Shown here in pieces: positions 5,533 to 12,513 of a stretch of 12,513 nt of DNA (the first letter of the stretch is position 1; each line of letters opens with the position of its first letter). A program made the position numbers and the translations under genes. Source of the DNA: Flavobacteriaceae bacterium (lineage in GTDB: Bacteria > Bacteroidota > Bacteroidia > Flavobacteriales > Flavobacteriaceae); contig CP070731.1 of NCBI GenBank assembly GCA_020347545.1, forward strand, positions 1,684,009-1,696,521, written 5' to 3'. A model generated the notes under the pieces. That model did no database searches and was not told where the DNA came from. It saw only the letters and a program-made list of their open reading frames with translations.

Positions 5533-6729
5533 AATTTCCCTTTGTACATAGCAAAACGTTACTTGAGGTCCAAAAGCAGTAACAATGCCATTAATATTAT
5601 CACCCTGATTGCCACGTTGGGTGTAATTGTTAGTGCTATTGCCCTGTTTATTGTCTTATCGGTTTTTTCCGGCCTCAAGGATTTTAGCCTGAGCTTTATC
5701 AGAACAGCTGATCCGGACCTTAAGATCACATCGGTCGAGGGAAAGTCCTTTTATTTTGATGAGGATCTGGAAAAGAAGCTTGTGCAGGATAAGATAAAAG
5801 CTTTTACAAAGGTGATTGAAGAACGTGTGTTCCTGAGTTATGGGGAAAAGTCTCATATAGCGAATATCAAGGGAGTTGATACAAATTATCTGAATGTAAA
5901 TCGTCTGGATACGGCCGTATATTTTGGCAACTGGGTCAATTATGATGCCAAGTACACAGTTGTGGTGGGTAGCGCAATTTCCTCTTCCCTGTCAATTGGA
6001 ACCTATGATTTTTTAGACCATTTAAAAATTTATGTACCCAAACCAGGCAAAGGTTATATTACGAATCCTAAAACAGCGTTTAGCCAGGTGGCGGCACAAA
6101 CAATAGGAATATACAGACTGACGGATGATATAGATAAAAAGTTTGTTTACAGCAACTTGGTCCTTGCTCAGGACCTATTGAGCTATAAGGAGAACCAGAT
6201 TTCTGCCATTGAAGTTAAAGTAGCGGAAGGATATAATTCCAAGGAGGTTCAGGAGGAGTTACAGGAAAGCCTGGGAACTGATTTTAAGATCAGAACAAGA
6301 CGGCAGCTGAATTCTGTTTTTTATAAAATGCTGAATACGGAGAATCTAGTGTCCTATCTTGTTTTTACCCTTATTCTTGTGATTGCCCTTTTTAATGTGA
6401 TCGGTGCCATTGTCATGATGATCATTGATAAAAGAGAAAATTTAAAAACACTCTTTCATTTGGGAGCAACTGTTAGAGAAATTAGAAGGGTTTTTGTTTT
6501 ACAAGGATTTCTTTTAACCTTGTTTGGCTTGTCAGTGGGCCTTTTTATGGCAATTCCATTTGTACTGCTTCAAAAGAAATACGGGTTTATTATGATCACT
6601 CAATCCCTGGCTTATCCCGTTGAGTTCAGGCTGACAAATGTCCTTGTAGTCATTATTACGATTGTTATTTTAGGCTATTTGGCTTCTAAGATCGCCAGCG
6701 CCAGGATATCCAAGAAACTGGTTGCCTAA
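5530..6729 (+). CDS. FtsX-like ABC transporter permease of the LolC/LolE type
   Basis: This 399-residue inner-membrane protein has one N-terminal membrane helix (about 22-46) after YIAKRYLRSKSSNNAINII (6-24), a periplasmic domain of about 225 residues (48-272), and three C-terminal helices (about 274-298, 322-345, 369-387). The cytoplasmic loop IDKRENLKTLFHLGAT (298-313) is the LolC/E-style coupling segment to an ATPase. LolC/LolE extract lipoproteins from the inner membrane for transfer to the outer membrane, using LolD; no lolD is seen here, so the exact substrate is inferred. Translation begins at TTG 5530, two bases after rbfA stops, with GAGG just upstream. The N-terminus matches what I know of flavobacterial homologues, which supports this start. 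Its end faces dusB across 41 bases without a clear terminator hairpin. Confidence 0.88.
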   Translation: MNFPLYIAKRYLRSKSSNNAINIITLIATLGVIVSAIALFIVLSVFSGLKDFSLSFIRTADPDLKITSVEGKSFYFDEDLEKKLVQDKIKAFTKVIEERVFLSYGEKSHIANIKGVDTNYLNVNRLDTAVYFGNWVNYDAKYTVVVGSAISSSLSIGTYDFLDHLKIYVPKPGKGYITNPKTAFSQVAAQTIGIYRLTDDIDKKFVYSNLVLAQDLLSYKENQISAIEVKVAEGYNSKEVQEELQESLGTDFKIRTRRQLNSVFYKMLNTENLVSYLVFTLILVIALFNVIGAIVMMIIDKRENLKTLFHLGATVREIRRVFVLQGFLLTLFGLSVGLFMAIPFVLLQKKYGFIMITQSLAYPVEFRLTNVLVVIITIVILGYLASKIASARISKKLVA

Positions 6730-6770
6730 CAATAGATTTTTGATTTAAGATTCTGACCTAACCCTTTTGA

Positions 6771-7751
6771 TTAATCGCCAAATTTGTCCATAACCTCTTC
6801 AAAGACCTGGAACACTTCTTCCTTGGTGTCTGAGGTCACCATTCTAAGCCTGTATTCTTTAAAGTGAGGAATCCCTTTGAAATAGTTGGTGTAATGTCTT
6901 CTGGTTTCAAACAATCCTGCCCTTTCACCGTTCCAGCCAATGGCCATTTCAAGATGTCGTTTTGCCGTTTTGGTCCTTTCTCTGATTCCCGGGGTTTCCA
7001 AATGCTGTCCGGTATTGAAATAATGTTTGACCTGATTAAAAAACCATGGATTGCCGATGCTCGCCCTTCCAATCATGGCTCCGTCCAAACCGTACTGATC
7101 CCTCATTAACATCGCTTTCTCCGGAGAGTCCACGTCTCCATTTCCAAATACAGGAATATGCATTCTTTGATTGTTTTTTACATCTGCTATCGGTATCCAG
7201 TCTGCCACACCCTTATACATCTGGGCCCTCGTCCTTCCGTGAATTGCTATGGCCTTTATTCCCACGTCCTGCAATCTTTCGGCAACATCCTGAATATAAA
7301 TTGAATCGTGATCCCACCCTAATCGAGTTTTAACCGTAACAGGAAGATGGGTATGTTTTACCATTGCCTCGCTCAATTTCACCATCAAAGGGATATCTTT
7401 AAGGATTCCCGCCCCCGCACCTTTGCTGACTACCTTTTTTACAGGACAGCCAAAGTTAATATCAATAAAATCAGGATTTGATCTTTCAACAATCTCCACG
7501 GTTTTGAGCATGGAGTCAAGGTTGGCTCCAAAAATCTGAATCCCCACGGGCCGTTCCTTGTCGTATATATCAAGTTTTTGAACACTCTTGGCGGCATCTC
7601 GGATCAATCCTTCAGAAGATATGAATTCAGTGTAAACAACATCTGCTCCATTTTCTTTGCACAGCGCACGAAAGGGAGGGTCGCTCACATCCTCCATTGG
7701 AGCAAGCAATAAAGGGAATTCTCCTAGCTCTATGTCGCCAATTTTCGCCAA
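6771..7751 (-). CDS. dusB: tRNA-dihydrouridine synthase DusB
   Basis: This 326-residue, FMN-dependent enzyme reduces specific uridines in the tRNA D-loop to dihydrouridine using NADPH. The TIM-barrel motifs occur in order: LAPMEDVSDPPFR (16-28), the catalytic Cys102 in NFGCPVKKV (99-107), KTRLGW (141-146), HGRTRAQMYKG (171-181), the flavin phosphate loop GNGDV (203-207) and GRASIGNPW (228-236). A C-terminal helical domain with RRHYTNYFKG follows. Length and motifs fit DusB, the bacterial type most common in Bacteroidota; DusA or DusC are less likely. The ATG at 7751 is the natural start. It diverges from the PD40 lipoprotein gene and has a -7 box at 7768-7775. Confidence 0.95.
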   Translation of the reverse strand: MAKIGDIELGEFPLLLAPMEDVSDPPFRALCKENGADVVYTEFISSEGLIRDAAKSVQKLDIYDKERPVGIQIFGANLDSMLKTVEIVERSNPDFIDINFGCPVKKVVSKGAGAGILKDIPLMVKLSEAMVKHTHLPVTVKTRLGWDHDSIYIQDVAERLQDVGIKAIAIHGRTRAQMYKGVADWIPIADVKNNQRMHIPVFGNGDVDSPEKAMLMRDQYGLDGAMIGRASIGNPWFFNQVKHYFNTGQHLETPGIRERTKTAKRHLEMAIGWNGERAGLFETRRHYTNYFKGIPHFKEYRLRMVTSDTKEEVFQVFEEVMDKFGD

Positions 7752-7767
7752 ACCTTATTTTTGGCTG

Positions 7768-7775
7768 CAAAATTA
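7768..7775 (-). promoter_or_regulatory. Putative -7 box (TAATTTTG) for dusB
   Basis: On the minus strand this exact TAnnTTTG ends 16 bases before the dusB ATG. A TTTA on the minus strand at 7792-7795, one mismatch from TTTG, lies 16 bases further upstream and could serve as a weak -33 element. The predicted leader is about ten bases. Confidence 0.45.
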
Positions 7776-7881
7776 CATAAAATTTAAAGATTAAAATTCA
7801 TCCTATTCAGAGATCAGTTTATTTTCAAATTACTCCTTGAATACAACTTGTTTTTATGGGTCAGTATAAGCGCAAAAAGTG

Positions 7882-7889
7882 TATTTTTG
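7882..7889 (+). promoter_or_regulatory. Putative -7 box (TATTTTTG) for the PD40 lipoprotein gene
   Basis: This exact TAnnTTTG ends 21 bases before the ATG at 7911. No good -33 element is visible at normal spacing. It overlaps the inverted repeat 7883-7900. Confidence 0.45.
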
Positions 7890-7900
7890 ATTTCAAAAAT
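7883..7900. repeat. Inverted repeat ATTTTTGA-tt-TCAAAAAT over the -7 box
   Basis: Two perfect 8-bp arms separated by two bases cover the predicted -7 box and transcription start. The same two 8-mers occur in opposite order in the mce/rbfA intergenic region (5067-5074 and 5094-5101). It could be an operator or simply AT-rich coincidence. Confidence 0.35.
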
Positions 7901-7910
7901 TAATCAACCT

Positions 7911-9017
7911 ATGAAACTTAAAGTATACTTGCTTCTCATTTTTATTGCTTTTACTGCTTGTAAATCTTCGAAAAACAAACAGGGGTATGATGGATATTCG
8001 GGAGCAACTAAAATTGAAAATGTATTACATTATCCTAAGGAGAAACACCTTAAAAATGTCAGGCAATTAACCTTTGGAGGTGATAATGCAGAGGCGTACT
8101 GGAGTTTTGACAGTTCCAAACTGGTTTTCCAGGCGAATAACAAGGCATGGAACCTGGAATGCGACCAGATCTTTATGATGGATGCATCGAAACCACTTGA
8201 CAGCAGTGAAGTTCCTCAAATGATCAGTACTGGAAGAGGTAGAACCACCTGTAGCTATTTTTTACCGGGCGATAAAACTATAGTCTATTCTTCGACCCAT
8301 TTGGCGGCGGATGAGTGTCCGCCTGTTCCTAAAAAGGAAGATTACGGTAATAAGTATATCTGGCCTGTTTATGAAGGATATGACATCTTTGTCGCCGATA
8401 CAAATGGCAAGCAGCTGAAACAATTGACTTTTGAAGAGGGTTATGATGCTGAACCAACCGTGTCTCCCAAAGGGGACAGAATCGTTTTTACCTCGACAAG
8501 AACAGGGGATCTTGAGCTATTTACAATGGCAATTGACGGGAGTGATGTAAAACAGGTAACCCATGAACTAGGTTATGATGGAGGGGCATTTTTCTCTCCC
8601 GATGGTACGAAGCTGATATTTAGATCTTCAAGGCCTAAAACCGAAGAGGAAATAAAGGAATACAAGGACCTTTTGTCAAAAGGACTGGTTCAGCCTACCA
8701 ACATGGAACTTTACGTATGCAATGTTGACGGCAGCGACCTTAAAAAAATAACCGATCTTGGAAGTGCGAACTGGGCGCCTTTTTTCCATCCTTCCGGAAA
8801 AAAAGTATTATTTTCAAGTAATCATATTTCTAAGAGAAGTTTTAATCTGTTTATGATCAATATTGACGGAACAGGTCTCGAACAAGTTACCTATGATACG
8901 GTTTTTGACGCGTTTCCAATGTTCTCGCCGGATGGTAAAAAATTAGTCTTCTCTTCTAACCGAAACAACAATGGTACTCGTGACACGAATTTATTTGTTG
9001 CAGACTGGGTTGATTAA
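7911..9017 (+). CDS. TolB-like PD40 beta-propeller lipoprotein
   Basis: This 368-residue protein begins with a short lipoprotein signal peptide, MKLKVYLLLIFIAFTAC, with Cys17 as the predicted lipid-modified residue. Blades of the WD40-like/PD40 type follow: strands ending in DSSKLVFQA (67-75), PGDKTIVYSS (119-128), SPKGDRIVFTSTR (185-197), SPDGTKLIFRSSR (229-241), HPSGKKVLFSSN (293-304) and SPDGKKLVFSSNR (339-351), interleaved with repeated NIDG/NVDG-x-LKQ-T connectors. It lacks the N-terminal domain of true TolB and is not in a tol-pal cluster, so a TolB role should not be assumed; ligand and partner are unknown. Mature-region cysteines at 84, 114 and 136 might form a disulfide outside the cytoplasm. 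The start at 7911 places the signal peptide at the N-terminus; an in-frame upstream start lacks one. The next gene follows after 12 bases. Confidence 0.88.
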   Translation: MKLKVYLLLIFIAFTACKSSKNKQGYDGYSGATKIENVLHYPKEKHLKNVRQLTFGGDNAEAYWSFDSSKLVFQANNKAWNLECDQIFMMDASKPLDSSEVPQMISTGRGRTTCSYFLPGDKTIVYSSTHLAADECPPVPKKEDYGNKYIWPVYEGYDIFVADTNGKQLKQLTFEEGYDAEPTVSPKGDRIVFTSTRTGDLELFTMAIDGSDVKQVTHELGYDGGAFFSPDGTKLIFRSSRPKTEEEIKEYKDLLSKGLVQPTNMELYVCNVDGSDLKKITDLGSANWAPFFHPSGKKVLFSSNHISKRSFNLFMINIDGTGLEQVTYDTVFDAFPMFSPDGKKLVFSSNRNNNGTRDTNLFVADWVD

Positions 9018-9029
9018 AAATTTTGAAAA

Positions 9030-10016
9030 ATGGGAAAAACATACAACTGGGCCATATTGGGATGTGGTAAAATTGCAAGAAAATTTGTCAATGATCTCAA
9101 ACTTTTAAAAAATGCAAAACTTTATGCAGCTGCCTCAAGGAGTGTTGAGAACGCTCAGCACTTTGCTGACGAATTGGGATTTGAGAAGGCTTATGGCTCG
9201 TACAGGGAAATGGTAGAGGATCCTGAGGTGGATGTGGTCTATATAGCAACGCCTCATGCCTATCATATGGAACACAGTATACTGTGCCTGAACCATAAAA
9301 AGGCTGTTTTATGTGAAAAAGCATTTGCCATGAATGTTAAGGAGGTAGATCAGATGATCGCTGCGTCCAGGGAAAACGAAACATTCCTTATGGAAGCTTT
9401 CTGGACTATTTTTCAGCCTAAATTTAAAAAAGTTCTTGAGCTTGCAAAGGACCCTGAACTGGGAAGGTTAAACTTTGTTAAATCTGACTTTATGTTCAAT
9501 GCGGATTTCGATCCTGACAAAAGGCTGTACAATATTGACCTTGGGGCAGGTTCACTTCTGGATATAGGAATTTATCCCATTTTCAGGTCGATGATGTTTT
9601 TAGGAAAACCTCTAAGAATTAAAACCATGGCAAACATCAGGGAGACAGGTGTAGAAGACAGTATCTGTATGCTTTTTGATTATGAAGGTGGTGAAAAGGC
9701 AGTGCTGACGTCCAGTTTTGAAAGTACCAGTATCAATGAAACTGAACTTTGTTTTGAACATGGTTTTATAAAATTTGAAAGGGATCCTGAATACCCCATT
9801 ATTCTTGGGAAAAATGGAAAAAGAGAGGAAATTGATTTTGACTTGTCTCAAGGATCGGGATATGAGCTTGAAGCTGCTCACGTCATGGAATGTATGGATA
9901 AAGGGATCACTGAGAGCCCTATTTTAAGTTTCGGATTAAGCCGTGACCTGATGGAAATCATGGACCGGGTCAGAAAAGAGGCAGGGATTGTCTTTCCAAA
10001 GCACGATTTAACATAA
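9030..10016 (+). CDS. Gfo/Idh/MocA family NAD(P)-dependent oxidoreductase
   Basis: This 328-residue cytosolic enzyme has an N-terminal Rossmann domain with AILGCGKIA (8-16), SRSVENAQHFA (36-46) and YIATPHAYH (71-79). The catalytic lysine is Lys97 in CEKAFAMN (95-102). The C-terminal domain carries GAGSLLDIGIYPI (172-184), with the Asp and Tyr expected for this branch, which includes dihydrodiol dehydrogenase and sugar or inositol dehydrogenases. The substrate cannot be told from sequence. It begins 12 bases after the PD40 lipoprotein stop with no promoter box between, so the two probably form an operon. A 67-base gap with its own promoter separates it from lepA. Confidence 0.92.
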   Translation: MGKTYNWAILGCGKIARKFVNDLKLLKNAKLYAAASRSVENAQHFADELGFEKAYGSYREMVEDPEVDVVYIATPHAYHMEHSILCLNHKKAVLCEKAFAMNVKEVDQMIAASRENETFLMEAFWTIFQPKFKKVLELAKDPELGRLNFVKSDFMFNADFDPDKRLYNIDLGAGSLLDIGIYPIFRSMMFLGKPLRIKTMANIRETGVEDSICMLFDYEGGEKAVLTSSFESTSINETELCFEHGFIKFERDPEYPIILGKNGKREEIDFDLSQGSGYELEAAHVMECMDKGITESPILSFGLSRDLMEIMDRVRKEAGIVFPKHDLT

Positions 10017-10047
10017 AGAATTAGGTTTCCCGAACGAACTAATTGGT

Positions 10048-10055
10048 TATATTTG
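10048..10055 (+). promoter_or_regulatory. Putative lepA promoter: -7 box TATATTTG with TTTC at -33
   Basis: This exact TAnnTTTG is preceded after 18 bases by TTTC at 10026-10029, one mismatch from the TTTG -33 motif; this is the best-spaced promoter in the window. Transcription should start near 10060, giving a leader of about 22 bases that includes AGGAAG at 10072-10077, six bases before the ATG. Confidence 0.55.
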
Positions 10056-10064
10056 CGCAAATAT
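10049..10064. repeat. 16-bp perfect palindrome over the lepA -7 box and transcription start
   Basis: The sequence ATATTTGCGCAAATAT is identical to its own reverse complement. It overlaps most of the -7 box and the predicted transcription start, a position where a dimeric repressor could block initiation. No regulator is identified. Confidence 0.5.
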
Positions 10065-10083
10065 TGAAGACAGGAAGACACGG

Positions 10084-11880
10084 ATGAAGAATATCAGAAA
10101 CTTTTGTATTATAGCTCATATTGATCATGGTAAAAGTACCCTGGCAGACAGGTTGCTGGAGTTTACCAATACGATTTCCGACAGAGAGAAGCAGGATCAA
10201 TTGCTTGATAGCATGGATTTAGAAAGGGAGCGTGGTATAACGATTAAAAGTCATGCCATACAGATGGATTACAAGTTTCAAGGCCAAGATTATGTGCTTA
10301 ATTTGATCGATACCCCGGGTCATGTTGACTTCTCATATGAAGTCTCAAGATCGATTGCAGCCTGTGAGGGAGCTCTCTTAATTGTTGATGCTGCTCAAAG
10401 CATTCAAGCCCAGACAATATCTAATTTGTATCTGGCCCTGGACAATGATCTTGAGATCATTCCAATTTTGAATAAAGTAGATCTTCCTAGTGCAAATCCG
10501 GAAGAAGTTACGGATGATATCGTTGACCTTTTGGGATGTGATCCTGAGGAAGTGATCCATGCCAGCGGTAAAACTGGCTTTGGTGTGGAAAACATACTGG
10601 AAGCCATCATTGATAGAATTCCGGCGCCCACGGGAGATCCTAAAAAACCTTTACAAGCCCTGATATTTGATTCTGTCTATAATTCCTACAGAGGGGTTGA
10701 GACCTATTTCAGAGTTATAGATGGTCAGATCAGCAAAGGCCAGAAAATCAAATTCATGGCCACAAATAAAGAATATTATGCCGATGAGGTTGGAACCCTG
10801 AAGTTAGAACAGGAACCAAAAAAGAGCATATCAGCCGGAGACGTAGGATATTTGATCACTGGTATTAAAACTGCAAGTGAGGTAAAGGTTGGAGATACCA
10901 TTACAGATGCAGTGAATCCGACTCAGAATCGAATCGATGGTTTTGAGGACGTGAAACCAATGGTTTTTGCAGGTATTTATCCTGTTGATACTGAGGATTA
11001 TGAGGAATTAAGGTCTTCCATGGAGAAGCTCCAACTCAATGATGCATCGCTGGTTTTTGTTCCGGAAAGTTCAGCGGCCCTTGGCTTTGGATTCCGATGC
11101 GGGTTTTTGGGAATGCTTCATCTTGAGATCATTCAGGAACGACTGGAAAGAGAGTTTGATATGACCGTCATTACAACGGTTCCAAACGTTTCCTACCATG
11201 CCTATACCAATAAAAAGCCAGATGAGATGATTCTGGTGAACAATCCTTCCGATTTGCCTGAGCCTTCTACTTTGAACCGAGTAGAGGAGCCCTATATCAA
11301 AGCAAGTATCATTACAAAGGCCGATTTTGTGGGCCCGGTGATGAGTTTATGCATTGAAAAGAGAGGAGAGATTACGAATCAAACTTATCTGACAACAGAA
11401 AGGGTTGAGTTGAGTTTTGACATGCCACTTTCGGAAATTGTTTTTGATTTTTACGACCGTCTCAAAACGGTGTCAAAAGGCTATGCCTCTTTTGATTATC
11501 ACCCAATCGGTTTTAGAGCCTCCAAACTGGTACGAGTTGATATTTTGCTGAATGCCCAACCTGTGGATGCCTTGTCTTCCTTGTTGCATGAATCTACTGC
11601 CTACGCCATTGGTAAAAAAATGTGTGAGAAATTAAGACAGTTGATTCCAAGACAACAGTTTGATATTCCGGTACAGGCTGCAATTGGAGCAAAGATCATT
11701 GCAAGAGAAACGATCAAAGCTCTGAGAAAGGATGTTACCGCCAAATGTTATGGGGGTGATATTTCCAGAAAACGAAAACTTCTTGAAAAACAGAAAAAAG
11801 GTAAAAAGCGTATGAGACAAGTGGGTAATGTAGAGATTCCGCAGCAGGCTTTTATGGCTGTTCTGAAGTTGAATGATTAA
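10084..11880 (+). CDS. lepA: Elongation factor 4 (LepA)
   Basis: This 598-residue GTPase acts on ribosomes, in back-translocation and/or 30S assembly. All GTP-binding motifs are intact: AHIDHGKST (11-19), RERGITI (48-54), DTPGH (76-80), NKVD (130-133) and SGKTG (161-165). The domain II beta barrel, the EF-G-like domains III and V with FRCGFLGMLHLEI, and the LepA-specific C-terminal domain with GGDISRKRKLLEKQKKGK follow in order, and the length is normal. The presence of the CTD and absence of domain IV separate it from EF-G, BipA and TetM. It begins behind AGGAAG (10072-10077) and its own promoter. Its stop lies three bases from the convergent MscS gene's stop. Confidence 0.98.
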   Translation: MKNIRNFCIIAHIDHGKSTLADRLLEFTNTISDREKQDQLLDSMDLERERGITIKSHAIQMDYKFQGQDYVLNLIDTPGHVDFSYEVSRSIAACEGALLIVDAAQSIQAQTISNLYLALDNDLEIIPILNKVDLPSANPEEVTDDIVDLLGCDPEEVIHASGKTGFGVENILEAIIDRIPAPTGDPKKPLQALIFDSVYNSYRGVETYFRVIDGQISKGQKIKFMATNKEYYADEVGTLKLEQEPKKSISAGDVGYLITGIKTASEVKVGDTITDAVNPTQNRIDGFEDVKPMVFAGIYPVDTEDYEELRSSMEKLQLNDASLVFVPESSAALGFGFRCGFLGMLHLEIIQERLEREFDMTVITTVPNVSYHAYTNKKPDEMILVNNPSDLPEPSTLNRVEEPYIKASIITKADFVGPVMSLCIEKRGEITNQTYLTTERVELSFDMPLSEIVFDFYDRLKTVSKGYASFDYHPIGFRASKLVRVDILLNAQPVDALSSLLHESTAYAIGKKMCEKLRQLIPRQQFDIPVQAAIGAKIIARETIKALRKDVTAKCYGGDISRKRKLLEKQKKGKKRMRQVGNVEIPQQAFMAVLKLND

Positions 11881-11883
11881 GTA

Positions 11884-12513
11884 TTATTCAGAAAACAGAT
11901 CTCGACCTTTTTGATCGCTTTTACCCGGTTTGGTTTTTTTCTCCGGATTTTTGCTGACTTTAACGGGTTGGTTTTTTCCCGTAAGATGGTCAACCAGTTT
12001 GTCAAAAGGACTCCTTGCATTGGGAGGAATATTGCTTGGAACCGTTGTGAGATTTCCGTCTCGAGCGGCAATATAAGAAGGAGAAAGAATTTCAATTCCT
12101 GCTTCATTAAAAACTTCCAAAATATTTCTATGGATGTCAGAATAAATCAAAGCCATCTTTTTTGGTTCTTTGCTGTATGCATTTAGCTCATAGGAAACAT
12201 AATTGTCATCAAGGCTGGTTTGCAATACAAATGGGCTGGGTTCTGCTTCTATATGAAGGCTCCTTTTCCCGGCGTCGATCAATAATTTTTCCACCGTTTT
12301 CCAAGGAACGTCATAACCAATGGTAACAGAGGTATGAAGCAAGAGACCATTTTTGTCAACATTGGCGGAATAGTTGACCAGATGATTGATAATTATATTT
12401 GCATTGGGTATGGTTACATCTTCATTTTTTACGGTCCTGATCCGGGTGACCAAAAGTGTCTTTTCGATCACATCACCAACGGTATCCTGAATACGAACTC
12501 GATCACCTATTTG
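11884..12513 (-). CDS. MscS-family mechanosensitive channel, C-terminal part
   Basis: At least 209 codons are in frame from the right edge; the membrane helices and start lie beyond the window, and the GTG at 12471 is internal. The visible part begins in the MscS beta domain: IGDRVRIQDTVGDV, then TRIRTVKNEDVTIPNANII, with the family's PN motif, and NHLVNYS. The alpha/beta C-terminal domain follows, ending in EILSPSYIAARDGN, which is typical of flavobacterial MscS relatives. Such channels open under membrane tension to release solutes during osmotic downshock. The last 35 residues or so form a lysine-rich, low-complexity tail after DHLTGKNQPV that is probably disordered. Its stop faces the lepA stop across three bases, leaving no room for a separate terminator. 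Confidence 0.9.
   Translation of the reverse strand, partial: QIGDRVRIQDTVGDVIEKTLLVTRIRTVKNEDVTIPNANIIINHLVNYSANVDKNGLLLHTSVTIGYDVPWKTVEKLLIDAGKRSLHIEAEPSPFVLQTSLDDNYVSYELNAYSKEPKKMALIYSDIHRNILEVFNEAGIEILSPSYIAARDGNLTTVPSNIPPNARSPFDKLVDHLTGKNQPVKVSKNPEKKTKPGKSDQKGRDLFSE

Noticed and set aside
6730..6770. A bidirectional terminator between the LolC/E-like permease and dusB
   Set aside because: I looked for a stem followed by a T-run and found only AT-rich sequence without a convincing hairpin.
6864..7333. Plus-strand open frames opposite dusB
   Set aside because: The opposite strand encodes a complete DusB with all motifs; the frames have no recognisable domain.
7752..7910. A small RNA or riboswitch in the largest intergenic gap
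   Set aside because: The 159 bases are accounted for by two divergent promoters; no extended stem structure or known riboswitch core was seen.
9612..9881. Minus-strand open frame inside the Gfo/Idh gene
   Set aside because: It is antisense to a well-supported enzyme, with composition typical of a shadow frame.
1..12513. A defence system, mobile element or biosynthetic cluster
   Set aside because: All genes are assignable to housekeeping or common flavobacterial families; no transposase, integrase, nuclease, toxin-antitoxin pair, direct-repeat array or compositional shift was found.

Overview
The window looks like ordinary chromosome from a member of the Bacteroidota, most likely the Flavobacteriia. 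The grounds are moderately AT-rich DNA, weak or absent Shine-Dalgarno sequences, repeated TAnnTTTG promoter -7 boxes, and several families or gene orders typical of that class: a DUF3098 protein, the order ftsX-DUF3098-uppP-truB, the small flavobacterial protein often mislabelled 'ABC transporter ATPase', and a TolB-like PD40 lipoprotein. Coding density is very high. No gap between genes exceeds 160 bases. I see no tRNA, rRNA, CRISPR, insertion sequence, phage gene or integration scar.

Layout, left to right. (1) 1-769 +: the 3' part of an SDR-type L-threonine 3-dehydrogenase. (2) 822-1900 +: a two-gene unit, a single-cysteine thioredoxin-like protein and a diverged member of the 'ABC transporter ATPase'-labelled family, converging on truB with an 8-base overlap of coding ends. 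(3) 5049-1893, minus strand: mce (methylmalonyl-CoA epimerase), then the tightly packed run ftsX, DUF3098, uppP, truB. (4) 5138-6729 +: rbfA and a LolC/LolE-type ABC permease, divergent from mce. (5) 7751-6771 minus: dusB. (6) 7911-10016 +: a PD40 beta-propeller lipoprotein and a Gfo/Idh-family oxidoreductase. (7) 10084-11880 +: lepA. (8) 12513-11884 minus: the C-terminal part of an MscS-type channel that runs off the right edge.

Functional themes are translation and RNA maturation (truB, dusB, rbfA, lepA), cell envelope and division (ftsX, uppP, the LolC/E-like permease, the lipoprotein, the MscS channel) and central metabolism (threonine dehydrogenase, methylmalonyl-CoA epimerase, Gfo/Idh enzyme). 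uppP recycles the lipid carrier for wall synthesis and ftsX controls wall hydrolysis at the septum, so their shared operon is sensible. The other neighbours show no obvious single pathway.

I did not find a convincing new biological system. The observations most worth a second look are in the regulatory layer and in two small proteins: six exact TAnnTTTG boxes in the right places, one so close to the rbfA start that the mRNA may be leaderless; a 16-bp perfect palindrome over the predicted lepA transcription start; a shared inverted 8-mer pair in both divergent intergenic regions; and the pair at 822-1900, in which both proteins appear to lack a cysteine expected from their families or fold.
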